A stretch of DNA of 64,000 nt from Pseudomonas sp. ZH-FAD (lineage in GTDB: Bacteria; Pseudomonadota; Gammaproteobacteria; Pseudomonadales; Pseudomonadaceae): contig NZ_PGLR01000007.1 of the NCBI RefSeq assembly GCF_002803095.1, forward strand, positions 96,493 to 160,492, in the 5' to 3' direction. The stretch's first letter is position 1, and the number at the start of each line of letters is the position of its first letter. Position numbers and translations under genes: made by a program. The notes beneath the pieces are model-generated. The model saw only the letters and a list, made by a program, of their open reading frames with translations. It was not told the origin of the DNA and made no database searches. This document shows positions 26,368 through 36,028 of the stretch, piece after piece.

Positions 26368-26949
26368 ATGCTAACCCAGGAAGATGATCAGCAGCTGGTC
26401 GAGCGAGTGCAGCGTGGTGACAAGCGTGCCTTCGATCTGTTGGTGCTGAAGTATCAGCACAAGATCCTCGGTTTGATCGTGCGATTCGTGCACGACACCC
26501 ACGAGGCTCAGGATGTCGCTCAGGAGGCTTTCGTAAAAGCCTACCGAGCGCTTGGAAACTTTCGCGGTGACAGCGCGTTCTATACATGGCTGTACCGCAT
26601 CGCCATCAACACGGCGAAGAATTATCTGGTGTCACGCGGTCGGCGGCCGCCAGATAGTGATGTCAGTAGCGATGACGCGGAGTTCTATGACGGCGACCAC
26701 GGCCTCAAGGACATCGAGTCACCGGAGCGGGCATTGCTGCGCGACGAGATCGAAGCCACCGTGCATCGAACCATCGCCCAGTTGCCGGATGATTTGCGCA
26801 CGGCCCTGACCCTGCGTGAGTTCGAAGGCTTGAGTTACGAGGACATTGCCGGCGTCATGCAGTGTCCGGTAGGTACGGTGCGTTCGCGGATCTTCCGTGC
26901 GCGTGAGGCAATTGATAAGTCCCTGCAGCCTCTGTTGCAGGAAACCTAA
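26368..26949 (+). CDS. algU: Extracytoplasmic stress sigma factor AlgU/RpoE
   Basis: A 193-residue ECF sigma factor. Region 2 lies at about residues 20-90 (F-D-L-L-V-L-K-Y-Q-H-K-I, then W-L-Y-R-I-A-I-N-T-A-K-N-Y), and region 4 at about 130-185 with L-R-T-A-L-T-L-R-E-F-E-G-L-S-Y-E-D-I-A-G-V. In Pseudomonas it drives alginate and envelope-stress genes and its own operon. The ATG at 26368, after GAGGAGAG, gives the standard M-L-T-Q-E-D-D-Q-Q-L N-terminus. mucA follows 30 bases later. Confidence 0.97.
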   Translation: MLTQEDDQQLVERVQRGDKRAFDLLVLKYQHKILGLIVRFVHDTHEAQDVAQEAFVKAYRALGNFRGDSAFYTWLYRIAINTAKNYLVSRGRRPPDSDVSSDDAEFYDGDHGLKDIESPERALLRDEIEATVHRTIAQLPDDLRTALTLREFEGLSYEDIAGVMQCPVGTVRSRIFRAREAIDKSLQPLLQET

Positions 26950-26979
26950 GGCAGCGGCGACAGCCAAGAGAGGAACACC

Positions 26980-27552
26980 ATGAGTCGTGAAACCCTGCAG
27001 GAATCGCTGTCCGCGGTGATGGATAACGAAGCGGACGAACTGGAACTGCGGCGTGTGCTCACAGCCAGCGAGGATGGCGAGCTGCGCGGCACCTGGTCGC
27101 GCTACCAGATTGCCCGTGCAGCCATGCATCGTGAGCTGTTGGTGCCGCAACTGGACATCGCATCTGCGGTTTCCGCGGCGCTGGCCGACGAAGCCGTCCC
27201 GGCACGCAAGGCGCCGATCTGGCGTAGTGTCGGGCGCGTAGCCGTCGCAGCATCGGTGACCGTTGCAGTGCTGGCGGGTGTGCGCTTCTACAATCAGGAT
27301 GACCTGAGCGGCGCCCAATTGGCGCAGCAGGAGGCTTCTCCGGTACTCTCGGTACCGCAAGTGCAAGGCCCTGCACTGCTCGCTGGTTACAACAGCAGCG
27401 AGGAAGCCGGCGAAGCCGCCGAAGCAGGCACTGCCAGCTGGCATGAGCAGCGCTTGCCGAACTACCTGCGTCAACATGCGCAGGAAGCCGTGATGGGTAC
27501 CGGTGAGACCGCTCTGCCTTATGCTCGGGCTGCAAGTCTGGAAAACCGCTAA
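26980..27552 (+). CDS. mucA: Anti-sigma factor MucA
   Basis: A 190-residue single-pass inner-membrane protein. Its cytoplasmic N-terminal RseA-like domain (M-S-R-E-T-L-Q-E-S-L-S-A-V-M-D-N-E-A-D-E) binds AlgU; a transmembrane helix lies near residues 86-104; the periplasmic tail is protected by MucB. Regulated proteolysis after envelope stress frees AlgU. The frame is intact to near the usual length (194 in P. aeruginosa), with no mucA22-like frameshift, so a non-mucoid state is expected. Confidence 0.95.
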   Translation: MSRETLQESLSAVMDNEADELELRRVLTASEDGELRGTWSRYQIARAAMHRELLVPQLDIASAVSAALADEAVPARKAPIWRSVGRVAVAASVTVAVLAGVRFYNQDDLSGAQLAQQEASPVLSVPQVQGPALLAGYNSSEEAGEAAEAGTASWHEQRLPNYLRQHAQEAVMGTGETALPYARAASLENR

Positions 27553-27567
27553 GCGCTAAGGAGTCAC

Positions 27568-28515
27568 ATGCGCGCGATTCCCCTCTACCTTCTCGGTGGT
27601 CTGCTGGCGTTGCCGGTTCAGGCCTCCGAGGTGCAAGACTTGCTCGGGCGCCTCGCTGCGGCAGAGCGCCAGCAAAGCTTCCAGGGCACGTTCATCTATG
27701 AACGCAATGGAAGTTTCTCCACCCATGCCGTGTGGCATCGGGTAGAGGAGGGGGGCGAAGTTCGCGAGCGCCTTCTGCAGCTCGATGGGCCTGCCCAGGA
27801 GGTGCTGAAAGTCGATGGCCAGGCTCAGTGTGTCACTGGTGCGTTGGCTGACCAGGTCAGTGAAGGGCAGGCTTGGCCTGCTCGCCAGTTGGCTGTCGAG
27901 CAGTTGAGCAACTGGTATGACATTCGTGTCGTGGGTCAGTCGCGCATCGCCAATCGTCCGGCAGTCGTTCTGGTGCTGGCGCCCAAGGACCAGCATCGCT
28001 ACGGCTTCGAATTGCACCTGGACCGGGAGACCGGCCTGCCGTTGAAGTCCCTCCTGTTGAACGAGCGTGGCCAGCTACTGGAGCGCTTCCAGTTCGCTCA
28101 GCTGGATACCTCTGTACCTGTAGAAAATGCCATGCAGCCGAGTTCGAGCTGCAGGCCGGTGCGTTTCCGTGCTGCCGACAGCATGGCCGAAGGTACCTGG
28201 CGATCCGACTGGCTGCCGCCGGGCTTTACTCTGACTACTGCGCAGGTACGCCGCGCGCCTTCCGCTGATGACAGCGTCACCTACCTCATGTATGGCGATG
28301 GCCTGGCGCGATTCTCGGTTTTTCTCGAACCCCTGAAAGGTCGCGTCGTCGAGGATGCGCGCAGCCAGCTGGGCCCGACCGTCGCGGTTTCGCGGCGGAT
28401 GAGTACCGACTCTGGCGACGTCATGGTGACCGTAGTGGGTGAGATTCCCTTGGGGACTGCCGAGCGCATCGCCCTGTCCATGCGCGCCGGAGTGCCTGAA
28501 CAGGCGAGCCAATGA
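27568..28515 (+). CDS. mucB: MucB/RseB, periplasmic negative regulator of AlgU
   Basis: A 315-residue periplasmic protein with signal peptide ending V-Q-A (residue 19). It has the two-domain RseB fold with N-terminal F-Q-G-T-F-I-Y-E-R-N and C-terminal V-S-R-R-M-S-T-D-S-G-D-V-M-V-T-V-V-G-E-I-P. It binds the MucA periplasmic tail and blocks the first protease cut; lipopolysaccharide or lipid signals release it. Start 27568 follows AAGGAG. It overlaps mucC by an ATGA junction. Confidence 0.95.
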   Translation: MRAIPLYLLGGLLALPVQASEVQDLLGRLAAAERQQSFQGTFIYERNGSFSTHAVWHRVEEGGEVRERLLQLDGPAQEVLKVDGQAQCVTGALADQVSEGQAWPARQLAVEQLSNWYDIRVVGQSRIANRPAVVLVLAPKDQHRYGFELHLDRETGLPLKSLLLNERGQLLERFQFAQLDTSVPVENAMQPSSSCRPVRFRAADSMAEGTWRSDWLPPGFTLTTAQVRRAPSADDSVTYLMYGDGLARFSVFLEPLKGRVVEDARSQLGPTVAVSRRMSTDSGDVMVTVVGEIPLGTAERIALSMRAGVPEQASQ

Positions 28516-28967
28516 TCGAGGAGCAGGGGCGTGTAGTGGCGCTCGAGCCCGGCGCTGTCTGGGTCGAGACGCTGCGCAAGAGCACCTGCTCCAGTTGTTC
28601 GGCCAACGCCGCCTGTGGTCAGGGCTTGATGGATCGTCTCGGTGTAGGGCGGCAGCGCGGTTATGTGCGCGCGCTCACTCAAATGCAGCTAACGATTGGC
28701 GACAGCGTGATCATCGGTGTGCGCGAAGATCTCTTGGTGCGCAGTTCTCTGCTGGTTTATCTGCTTCCGCTTCTGGGTCTGTTTGCCGCTGCGCTGCTGG
28801 CGGACGGTCTAGGTCTTTCCGAACCTCTGGTGATCCTGGCAGGCCTGAGTGGCCTGTTCGCCAGTTGGCTGATGGTTCGCTGGCGCGCCGCTCGCGTTGC
28901 CGAGAACCCCTTATTGCAGCCCGTTGTCCTACGTACGCTGCTGGTCACTGTGCCAGCAGCCGGTTGA
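28512..28967 (+). CDS. mucC: MucC/RseC-family membrane protein
   Basis: A 151-residue inner-membrane protein with two helices (about 77-100 and 103-122) and a cysteine-rich N-terminal region, Cys26, Cys29 and Cys35, the conserved pattern of RseC/MucC. Related proteins modulate AlgU/RpoE and, in other bacteria, electron-transfer (Rnf/SoxR) systems; the exact role is uncertain. It starts inside the mucB stop (ATGA). mucD follows after 35 bases. Confidence 0.92.
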   Translation: MIEEQGRVVALEPGAVWVETLRKSTCSSCSANAACGQGLMDRLGVGRQRGYVRALTQMQLTIGDSVIIGVREDLLVRSSLLVYLLPLLGLFAAALLADGLGLSEPLVILAGLSGLFASWLMVRWRAARVAENPLLQPVVLRTLLVTVPAAG

Positions 28968-29002
28968 GAGTGTCCGAGTTTTACATGGGGAGTCGTAGTT
29001 CG

Positions 29003-30427
29003 ATGAGAAAACTCAAGTCCATTGCGCCGTTGTTGGCGGTTGCCTTGCTCTGGGGGCAAAGTCTGCTGGCTCAGGCCAGCCTGCCTGATTTCACCGATCT
29101 GGTAGAAGAGGCCTCGCCTGCAGTGGTCAATATCAGTACCCGCCAGAAGATGCCCGAGCGCGCCGTTGCCGGGCAGCCGGGCTTGCCTGATCTGGAAGGG
29201 CTACCGCCGATGTTCCGCGAGTTCTTCGAGCGCAGCATCCCTCAGATTCCGCGTAATCCGGGTGGTCGCCAACGCGAAGCGCAGTCGCTGGGTTCCGGTT
29301 TCATCATCTCGCCGGACGGCTACATCATGACCAACAATCATGTGGTCGCTGACGCCGATGAAATCATCGTGCGTCTGTCCGATCGCAGCGAGCTGGAAGC
29401 CAAATTGATTGGTGCCGATCCGCGTAGCGACGTCGCGTTGCTCAAGGTCGAGGGCAAGGACCTGCCTGTGGTGCGTCTGGGTAAGGCCGATGACCTGAAG
29501 GTCGGCGAGTGGGTGCTGGCCATCGGTTCGCCGTTCGGCTTCGATCACTCGGTGACGGCAGGGATCGTCAGCGCCAAGGGGCGTAACCTGCCGAGCGACA
29601 GCTACGTACCGTTCATCCAGACCGATGTGGCTATCAACCCGGGTAACTCTGGCGGTCCACTGTTCAACCTGCAAGGTGAAGTGGTGGGTATCAACTCGCA
29701 GATCTTCACCCGTTCCGGCGGTTTCATGGGGCTGTCCTTTGCCATCCCGATGGAAGTGGCTATGCAGGTGGCCGACCAGCTCAAGGCTGATGGCAAGGTG
29801 ACCCGCGGCTGGCTCGGTGTGGTGATTCAGGAGGTGAACAAGGATCTGGCCGAGTCCTTCGGTCTGGACAAACCGGCTGGCGCGCTGGTCGCGCAGGTGC
29901 TTGAGGATGGTCCGGCGGACAAGGGCGGTCTGCAGGTAGGTGACGTGATTCTCAGCCTCAATGGCAAGCCGATCATCATGTCGGCTGACCTGCCGCACCT
30001 CGTGGGTGGCCTGAAGCCGGGTGAGAAAGCCGAGCTGGATGTCGTACGTGATGGCTCGCGCAAGAAACTCAACGTCACCGTCGGCACGTTGCCGGAGGAA
30101 GGCCAGGAACTGGCGTCGTCCGGTTCGGCGCAGGGCGGCGAGCGCAGCAACAACCGCCTGGGCGTCACGGTGGTGGAACTGACTGCCGAGCAGAAGAAAG
30201 GCCTCGACCTCAAGGGCGGGGTTGTAGTCAAGGAAGTGCTCAATGGTCCTGCGGCCATGATTGGCCTGCGTCCTGGTGACGTGATCACCCATCTGAACAA
30301 TCAGGCCATTGACTCCACTAGCGCCTTTACCCAGGTGGCACAGGATCTGCCGAAGAATCGCTCGGTGTCCATGCGGGTGCTGCGTCAGGGGCGTGCCAGC
30401 TTCATCACCTTCAAGCTGGCTGAGTAA
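29003..30427 (+). CDS. mucD: Periplasmic serine protease MucD (DegP/HtrA family)
   Basis: A 474-residue DegP-type protease and chaperone: signal peptide (residues 1-25), trypsin-like domain with catalytic His113, Asp143 and Ser216 (in G-N-S-G-G-P), then two PDZ domains (about 265-355 and 380-470). It degrades misfolded envelope proteins and damps AlgU activation. The ATG at 29003 is chosen from several in-frame starts because it gives the signal peptide, the P. aeruginosa length of 474, and has GGGGAG upstream at 28987-28992. Last gene of the algU operon. Confidence 0.96.
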   Translation: MRKLKSIAPLLAVALLWGQSLLAQASLPDFTDLVEEASPAVVNISTRQKMPERAVAGQPGLPDLEGLPPMFREFFERSIPQIPRNPGGRQREAQSLGSGFIISPDGYIMTNNHVVADADEIIVRLSDRSELEAKLIGADPRSDVALLKVEGKDLPVVRLGKADDLKVGEWVLAIGSPFGFDHSVTAGIVSAKGRNLPSDSYVPFIQTDVAINPGNSGGPLFNLQGEVVGINSQIFTRSGGFMGLSFAIPMEVAMQVADQLKADGKVTRGWLGVVIQEVNKDLAESFGLDKPAGALVAQVLEDGPADKGGLQVGDVILSLNGKPIIMSADLPHLVGGLKPGEKAELDVVRDGSRKKLNVTVGTLPEEGQELASSGSAQGGERSNNRLGVTVVELTAEQKKGLDLKGGVVVKEVLNGPAAMIGLRPGDVITHLNNQAIDSTSAFTQVAQDLPKNRSVSMRVLRQGRASFITFKLAE

Positions 30428-30439
30428 CCCAGGTACGTT

Positions 30440-30468
30440 GAAGAGGGCGCTTTCGGGCGCCCTTCTTC
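30440..30468 (+). terminator. Probable terminator of the algU-mucABCD operon
   Basis: Stem GAAGAGGGCGC with GCGCCCTTCTTC (one bulged base) starts 13 bases after mucD. The 3' arm ends in CTTCTTC rather than a clean U-run, so efficiency is uncertain. Confidence 0.6.
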
Positions 30469-30494
30469 GTATCTGCACCAGCGCTGTGCAGACG

Positions 30495-30523
30495 TGACGC
30501 CGTCGCGAGGGATCGGGTACAAT
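30495..30523 (+). promoter_or_regulatory. Candidate sigma-70 promoter of lepA
   Basis: TACAAT at 30518-30523 with a poor -35 (TGACGC, 30495-30500) 17 bases away, 53 bases before lepA. Confidence 0.45.
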
Positions 30524-30576
30524 CCGCGGCTATTTTCGGCAAGCGTCTTGCCTGTGCCTTCTTTGAGTGTTGATCT

Positions 30577-32376
30577 GTGAGTGACCTGAGTCATATCCGC
30601 AATTTTTCCATCATTGCCCACATTGACCACGGCAAGTCCACCTTGGCTGACCGTTTCATCCAGATGTGCGGCGGTCTCACCGCTCGGGAAATGGAGGCTC
30701 AGGTCCTGGACTCCATGGATCTGGAGCGTGAGCGCGGCATCACCATCAAGGCCCACAGCGTCACCCTGCACTACAAGGCGCAGGACGGCAAAATCTATCA
30801 GCTGAACTTCATCGATACGCCCGGCCACGTCGACTTCACCTACGAAGTCTCGCGTTCGCTGGCGGCCTGCGAAGGTGCGCTGCTGGTGGTCGATGCCGGT
30901 CAGGGCGTCGAGGCGCAATCGGTTGCCAACTGCTACACCGCCATCGAGCAGGGCCTTGAGGTCATGCCGGTGCTGAACAAGATGGACCTGCCACAGGCCG
31001 ATCCAGACCGCGTCAAGGACGAGATCGAGAAGATCATCGGCATCGACGCCACCGACGCCGTGGCCTGCAGCGCCAAAAGCGGCATGGGTGTGGACGAGGT
31101 GCTCGAGCGCCTGGTGCACACGATTCCTGCCCCGACTGGCGATATCGAAGCACCGCTGCAGGCGCTGATCATCGACTCCTGGTTCGACAACTACCTGGGC
31201 GTGGTCTCGCTGGTGCGTGTGCGTCACGGCCGAGTGAAGAAGGGCGACAAGATCCTGGTCAAGTCCACCGGCAAGGTGCACCTGGTCGACAGCGTTGGTG
31301 TCTTCACGCCGAAACACACCGCTACTGCTGATTTGAAAGCCGGTGAAGTAGGCTTCATCATCGCCAGCATCAAGGACATTCACGGTGCGCCGGTGGGCGA
31401 CACCCTGACCCTGTCCACGACCCCTGAGGTCGAAGTGCTGCCGGGCTTCAAGAAGATCCAGCCGCAGGTCTACGCTGGGCTGTTCCCGGTCAGCTCCGAC
31501 GACTTCGAGGACTTCCGTGATGCCCTGCAGAAACTGACCCTCAACGATTCGTCGCTGCAGTACATGCCGGAAAGCTCCGATGCCCTGGGTTTCGGCTTCC
31601 GTTGCGGCTTCCTCGGCATGCTGCACATGGAGATCATCCAGGAACGCCTGGAGCGCGAGTACGACCTCGACCTGATCACCACCGCGCCGAGCGTGATCTA
31701 CGAACTGGAACTCAAGACCGGCGAAACCATCGTCGTCGACAACCCCTCCAAGCTACCGGACGTTTCGTCCGTCGCCGATTTCCGCGAGCCGATCGTCAAC
31801 GCGACCATCCTGGTACCGCAGGAGCATCTGGGTAACGTCATCACCCTGTGCATCGAGAAGCGCGGCGTGCAACGCGACATGCAGTTCCTTGGCAGCCAGG
31901 TGCAAGTGCGCTACGACATGCCGATGAACGAAGTGGTGCTGGACTTCTTCGACAAGCTCAAGTCCACCAGCCGCGGCTATGCGTCGCTGGACTATCATTT
32001 CGATCGCTACCAGTCCGCCAACCTGGTCAAGCTGGATGTACTGATCAATGGCGACAAGGTCGATGCCCTGGCATTGATCGTGCACCGTGATAACGCGGCC
32101 TACAAAGGCCGTGCATTGACCGAGAAGATGAAGGAACTGATTCCTCGGCAGATGTTTGACGTGGCGATCCAGGCAGCCATTGGCGGCCAGATCATTGCGC
32201 GGACCACTGTCAAGGCACTCAGAAAGAACGTACTGGCCAAGTGTTACGGTGGCGACGTGAGCCGTAAGAAGAAGCTGCTGGAGAAGCAGAAGGCCGGTAA
32301 GAAACGCATGAAGCAGGTCGGCAACGTGGAAATTCCACAAGAAGCCTTCCTTGCCGTGCTCAGGTTGGATAGCTAA
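30577..32376 (+). CDS. lepA: Translation elongation factor 4 (LepA/EF4)
   Basis: A 599-residue ribosome-binding GTPase. G1 motif A-H-I-D-H-G-K-S-T is at residues 14-22, with D-T-P-G-H-V-D (G3) and N-K-M-D (G4). EF-G-like domains and the LepA-specific C-terminal domain with [11 protein letters not shown] follow. It affects ribosome movement or biogenesis. It starts with GTG at 30577. lepB follows after six bases, the classical lepA-lepB pair. Length matches the E. coli protein exactly (599). Confidence 0.97.
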   Translation: MSDLSHIRNFSIIAHIDHGKSTLADRFIQMCGGLTAREMEAQVLDSMDLERERGITIKAHSVTLHYKAQDGKIYQLNFIDTPGHVDFTYEVSRSLAACEGALLVVDAGQGVEAQSVANCYTAIEQGLEVMPVLNKMDLPQADPDRVKDEIEKIIGIDATDAVACSAKSGMGVDEVLERLVHTIPAPTGDIEAPLQALIIDSWFDNYLGVVSLVRVRHGRVKKGDKILVKSTGKVHLVDSVGVFTPKHTATADLKAGEVGFIIASIKDIHGAPVGDTLTLSTTPEVEVLPGFKKIQPQVYAGLFPVSSDDFEDFRDALQKLTLNDSSLQYMPESSDALGFGFRCGFLGMLHMEIIQERLEREYDLDLITTAPSVIYELELKTGETIVVDNPSKLPDVSSVADFREPIVNATILVPQEHLGNVITLCIEKRGVQRDMQFLGSQVQVRYDMPMNEVVLDFFDKLKSTSRGYASLDYHFDRYQSANLVKLDVLINGDKVDALALIVHRDNAAYKGRALTEKMKELIPRQMFDVAIQAAIGGQIIARTTVKALRKNVLAKCYGGDVSRKKKLLEKQKAGKKRMKQVGNVEIPQEAFLAVLRLDS

Positions 32377-32382
32377 GGCTCT

Positions 32383-33237
32383 ATGTCGATCAATTTCCCG
32401 CTCCTGTTGGTTATCGCGGTTGCCGTTTGCGGCTTCCTGGCCCTGATCGATCTGATCCTGCTGGCTCCGCGCCGCCGTGCGGCGATTGCGGCGTACCAGG
32501 GGCGGGTCGACGATCCCGATGACAGGGTGCTGGAGCGCCTGAACAAGGAGCCGTTGCTCGTCGAGTACGGCAAATCCTTCTTCCCGGTACTGGCTATCGT
32601 GCTGGTGTTGCGCTCGTTTCTGGTCGAGCCGTTCCAGATTCCTTCCGGGTCGATGAAGCCGACCCTGGAAGTGGGTGATTTCATCCTGGTCAACAAATTC
32701 GCTTACGGCATTCGTCTGCCGGTGATCGACGAGAAGATCATCGAGGTGGACAACCCGCAGCGCGGCGATGTGATGGTGTTTCGCTACCCCAGCGATCCAA
32801 GCATCAACTACATCAAGCGCGTGGTCGGTCTGCCGGGCGATCGCATCGAATACACCCAGGGCAAGCGTCTGCTGATCAATGGTGAGCCGGTGGCCGAGAA
32901 ACTGATCGGCGAAGAAGCTGGCAGCCTGGGCAGTGCGATGCTCTACCAGGAGCGCCTCGGTCAGGTCGAACACACCATTCGCAAGGAAATGACCCGCATG
33001 CGCCGCGAGCCTGGCGGCCAATGGGTGGTGCCGGAAGGGCACTACTTCATGATGGGTGACAACCGTGACAACTCCAACGACAGCCGTTACTGGCGTGATC
33101 GTCATATCCCTCAGGAGCTGTGGGGCATGGTCCCGGACGACCATATCGTCGGCAAGGCCTTCGCCATCTGGATGAGCTGGCCGGAGCCCAAGACCAGCAA
33201 TCTGCCCAATTTCTCTCGGGTCGGCCTGATTCATTGA
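32383..33237 (+). CDS. lepB: Signal peptidase I (LepB)
   Basis: A 284-residue inner-membrane peptidase that removes signal peptides from exported proteins. Two N-terminal membrane segments (about 4-28 and 66-83) precede the catalytic Ser90 in P-S-G-S-M-K-P-T and the general base Lys145 in Y-I-K-R-V-V-G. The G-D-N-R-D-N-S-x-D-S-R box near residue 230 completes the active site. Directly downstream of lepA. Confidence 0.97.
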   Translation: MSINFPLLLVIAVAVCGFLALIDLILLAPRRRAAIAAYQGRVDDPDDRVLERLNKEPLLVEYGKSFFPVLAIVLVLRSFLVEPFQIPSGSMKPTLEVGDFILVNKFAYGIRLPVIDEKIIEVDNPQRGDVMVFRYPSDPSINYIKRVVGLPGDRIEYTQGKRLLINGEPVAEKLIGEEAGSLGSAMLYQERLGQVEHTIRKEMTRMRREPGGQWVVPEGHYFMMGDNRDNSNDSRYWRDRHIPQELWGMVPDDHIVGKAFAIWMSWPEPKTSNLPNFSRVGLIH

Positions 33238-33325
33238 GCACTGGCGCGCTGTTCAATACAGCGCCGCAGGCTATAAATAGTCTAGCCGTCAGGCTTTCCA
33301 ACAAGACCGTTCATTGGGGATACAC

Positions 33326-33703
33326 ATGACTTTCGCGCGCTCGCAGCAGGGGCTTTCCATTCTGGGTTGGCTGATGGTTCTGGCCGTGGTGGCATTCTTC
33401 GCCAGCACGGCATTCAAGGTGATGCCGCACTATCTCGACTACATGTCGCTGGAGAAGATCATCACTTCGGTGGAAACCGACAAGGCGTCGGATGTGCGCA
33501 CCGTCGGTGAGTTTTACAACCATGTGAGCAAGGGCATGCAGGTCAACAACATTCGTGATCTGAACATGCGCGACGCCCTGCAGGTGAAGGTGGAGAACAA
33601 CGAGTTTCTGGTCCACCTCAAGTATGAAAAACGCGAGCCGCTGATCGAGAACCTCGATCTGGTGGTGAATTTTGACAAAGAATTTCGTGTACGGATGCCG
33701 TGA
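33326..33703 (+). CDS. DUF4845 membrane-anchored protein
   Basis: A 125-residue protein with one N-terminal hydrophobic segment preceded by a type-IV-pilin-like [12 protein letters not shown] and followed by a small periplasmic domain, the DUF4845 pattern. Start ATG 33326 is chosen for GGGGA at 33317-33321. It is conserved between lepB and rnc in pseudomonads, but its function is unknown; signal peptidase context suggests envelope or secretion involvement. Its stop overlaps the GTG of rnc. Confidence 0.85.
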   Translation: MTFARSQQGLSILGWLMVLAVVAFFASTAFKVMPHYLDYMSLEKIITSVETDKASDVRTVGEFYNHVSKGMQVNNIRDLNMRDALQVKVENNEFLVHLKYEKREPLIENLDLVVNFDKEFRVRMP

Positions 33704-34389
33704 GTCCCAATCTGTCCCGCCTCGAGCGCAAGCTCGGCTATAGCTTCAAGGACCAGGACCTGATGGTCCTGGCTCTGACCCATCGCAGTTTCGCCGGCCG
33801 CAACAATGAGCGGCTGGAATTTCTCGGTGATGCCATTCTCAATTTCGTAGCCGGTGAGGCGCTGTTCGAGCGCTTCCCGCAAGCCCGCGAAGGCCAGCTA
33901 TCGCGCCTGCGTGCACGCCTGGTAAAAGGCGAGACGCTGGCCGTGCTGGCCCGCGGTTTCGAACTGGGCGAATACCTGCGCCTGGGCTCCGGTGAGCTGA
34001 AAAGCGGCGGGTTCCGTCGCGAGTCGATTCTGGCAGATGCCCTGGAGGCGCTGATTGGCGCCATCTATCTGGACGCCGGTATGGATGCAGCCCGCGAGCG
34101 CGTGCTGGACTGGCTGACCGGCGAGCTGGACGGCCTGACCCTGGTCGACACCAACAAGGATCCGAAAACGCGACTGCAGGAATTTCTGCAATCGCGTGCC
34201 TGTGAGCTGCCTCGTTACGAGGTGGTGGACGTACAGGGCGAGCCGCACTGCCGTACCTTCATGGTCGAGTGCCAGGTTTCCCTGCTCAATGAAAAGACCC
34301 TGGGCCAGGGCGGCAGCCGGCGTATCGCCGAGCAGGTCGCTGCGGCTGCGGCGCTGATCGCCCTCGGGGTGGAGAATGGCAATGACTGA
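33700..34389 (+). CDS. rnc: Ribonuclease III
   Basis: A 229-residue double-strand-specific endoribonuclease for rRNA processing and mRNA decay. The signature [10 protein letters not shown] covers residues 36-45 with the metal-binding glutamate and aspartate; the second acidic site is [11 protein letters not shown] dsRNA-binding domain fills about 155-225. The GTG start at 33700 shares bases with the preceding stop (GTGA). era overlaps its 3' end, as in the conserved rnc-era-recO unit. Confidence 0.96.
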   Translation: MSPNLSRLERKLGYSFKDQDLMVLALTHRSFAGRNNERLEFLGDAILNFVAGEALFERFPQAREGQLSRLRARLVKGETLAVLARGFELGEYLRLGSGELKSGGFRRESILADALEALIGAIYLDAGMDAARERVLDWLTGELDGLTLVDTNKDPKTRLQEFLQSRACELPRYEVVDVQGEPHCRTFMVECQVSLLNEKTLGQGGSRRIAEQVAAAAALIALGVENGND

Positions 34390-35281
34390 TGCACCTGTGA
34401 CCCGTTGCGGCTACGTCGCCATCGTCGGCCGGCCCAACGTGGGCAAGTCGACGCTGCTCAACCACATCCTCGGGCAGAAGCTGGCGATCACCTCGCGCAA
34501 ACCGCAGACCACCCGCCACAACATGCTCGGAATCAAGACCGAGGGCGAGATTCAGGCCGTCTATGTCGACACCCCCGGCCTGCACAAGCAAAACGACAAA
34601 GCGCTCAACCGCTACATGAACCGCAGCGCCTCCAGCGCGCTGAAGGACGTCGATGTGGTGGTGTTCGTGGTCGACCGCATGCGCTGGACCGACGAAGACC
34701 AGCTGGTGCTGGAGAAGGTGCAGCACGTCAAATGCCCGATCCTGCTGGCGGTGAACAAATCCGACCGCCTGGAAGACAAGAGCGAGTTGCTGCCACACCT
34801 CAATTGGCTGGCCGAGCAGTTGCCGCAGGCCGAGATCGTGCCGATCTCCGCGTTGCAGGGGCAGAACCTCGACACCCTGGAGAAGCTGGTGGGTGAGCGC
34901 CTGCCGGAGTCCGAACATTTCTATCCGGAAGACCAGATCACCGACCGCTCCAGCCGTTTCCTGGCTGCCGAGCTGATCCGCGAGAAGATCATGCGCCAGC
35001 TCGGTGCCGAGCTGCCGTACCAGATCACCGTGGAGATCGAGGAGTTCAAACAGGAAGGCCGTATCCTGCATATCCACGGTCTGATCCTGGTGGAGCGCGA
35101 CGGACAGAAGAAGATCATCATCGGCGACAAGGGCGAGCGCATCAAACGCATCGGCGCGGACGCGCGCAAGGACATGGAAACCATGTTCGACTCCAAGGTG
35201 ATGCTCAACCTCTGGGTCAAGGTCAAAGGTGGCTGGTCCGATGACGAGCGCGCCCTGCGCTCGCTGGGTTACCTGGATTGA
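34382..35281 (+). CDS. era: GTPase Era
   Basis: A 299-residue GTPase needed for 30S ribosome maturation. G1 G-R-P-N-V-G-K-S is at residues 16-23, then D-T-P-G-L-H (G3) and N-K-S-D (G4); the KH RNA-binding domain is at about 205-285 with [13 protein letters not shown]. The ATG at 34382 is preferred to 34376 because GGAG at 34371-34374 is seven bases from it but one base from the other. It overlaps rnc by eight bases. Confidence 0.96.
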   Translation: MTDAPVTRCGYVAIVGRPNVGKSTLLNHILGQKLAITSRKPQTTRHNMLGIKTEGEIQAVYVDTPGLHKQNDKALNRYMNRSASSALKDVDVVVFVVDRMRWTDEDQLVLEKVQHVKCPILLAVNKSDRLEDKSELLPHLNWLAEQLPQAEIVPISALQGQNLDTLEKLVGERLPESEHFYPEDQITDRSSRFLAAELIREKIMRQLGAELPYQITVEIEEFKQEGRILHIHGLILVERDGQKKIIIGDKGERIKRIGADARKDMETMFDSKVMLNLWVKVKGGWSDDERALRSLGYLD

Positions 35282-35338
35282 TCGAGGCGCCATGCGCATC
35301 CTCGTCGTTGCTCATGGCGCATTCTGGCGGTTAACCAC

Positions 35339-36028
35339 ATGACTTCTGCCGCCTACGTTCTGCATAGCCGCCCGTACAAGGAAAGCAGCGCCCTGGTGGA
35401 TTTCTTCACCGCCCAAGGGCGCGTGCGTGCCGTACTACGCGCCGCACGCGGCAAGGTCGGCAGCATTGCCCGACCTTTTGCGCCGCTGGAGCTGGAGCTG
35501 CGTGGGCGCGGCGAGCTGAAGAGTGTCGGCCGCCTGGAAAGCGCCGGCATTCCCCTATTGCTGATGGGCGAGGCGCTGTTCTCAGGGCTCTATCTCAACG
35601 AACTGCTGATCCGCCTGCTACCGGCCGAAGATCCGCACCCCGTGATGCTCGAACACTACGGTCTGACGCTGCAGGCTCTGGCTGCCGGTCGTGCGCTGGA
35701 ACCGCTGCTGCGCGCGTTCGAATGGCGCCTGCTGGACGAGCTGGGCTATGGTTTCGCCCTGGATCGCGACCAGCACGACCAACCCATCGATCCAACGGCA
35801 CTTTACCGTTGGCAGCAGGACATTGGCCTGGTGCCGGTGGTACAACTGCAACCCGGTGTGTTCCAGGGCCGCGAACTGCTGGCCATGGCCGAGGCTGACT
35901 GGCAAACGCCGGGCGCGCTGGCCGCCGCCAAGCGTCTTATGCGCCAGGCGCTGGCACCCCATCTTGGCGGCAGGCCCCTGGTCAGCCGCGAACTTTTCAT
36001 GACGCTCAAGGAGTCCAAGCGTGACTGA
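35339..36028 (+). CDS. recO: DNA repair protein RecO
   Basis: A 229-residue recombination mediator of the RecFOR pathway, loading RecA onto SSB-coated gaps. The OB-fold N-terminus ([19 protein letters not shown]) and the helical part ([14 protein letters not shown]) are intact. Position between era and pdxJ is the conserved arrangement. The pdxJ GTG lies eight bases before its stop. Confidence 0.95.
   Translation: MTSAAYVLHSRPYKESSALVDFFTAQGRVRAVLRAARGKVGSIARPFAPLELELRGRGELKSVGRLESAGIPLLLMGEALFSGLYLNELLIRLLPAEDPHPVMLEHYGLTLQALAAGRALEPLLRAFEWRLLDELGYGFALDRDQHDQPIDPTALYRWQQDIGLVPVVQLQPGVFQGRELLAMAEADWQTPGALAAAKRLMRQALAPHLGGRPLVSRELFMTLKESKRD

Noticed and set aside
26177..26374. 65-codon frame upstream of algU
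   Set aside because: It runs through the AlgU promoter and into the algU start, with no recognisable product; likely leader DNA.
26980..27552. mucA loss-of-function (mucoid) allele
   Set aside because: The reading frame is intact to near the usual length.
28439..29002. N-terminal extension of MucD
   Set aside because: Overlaps mucC in another frame; the start at 29003 gives the signal peptide and family length.
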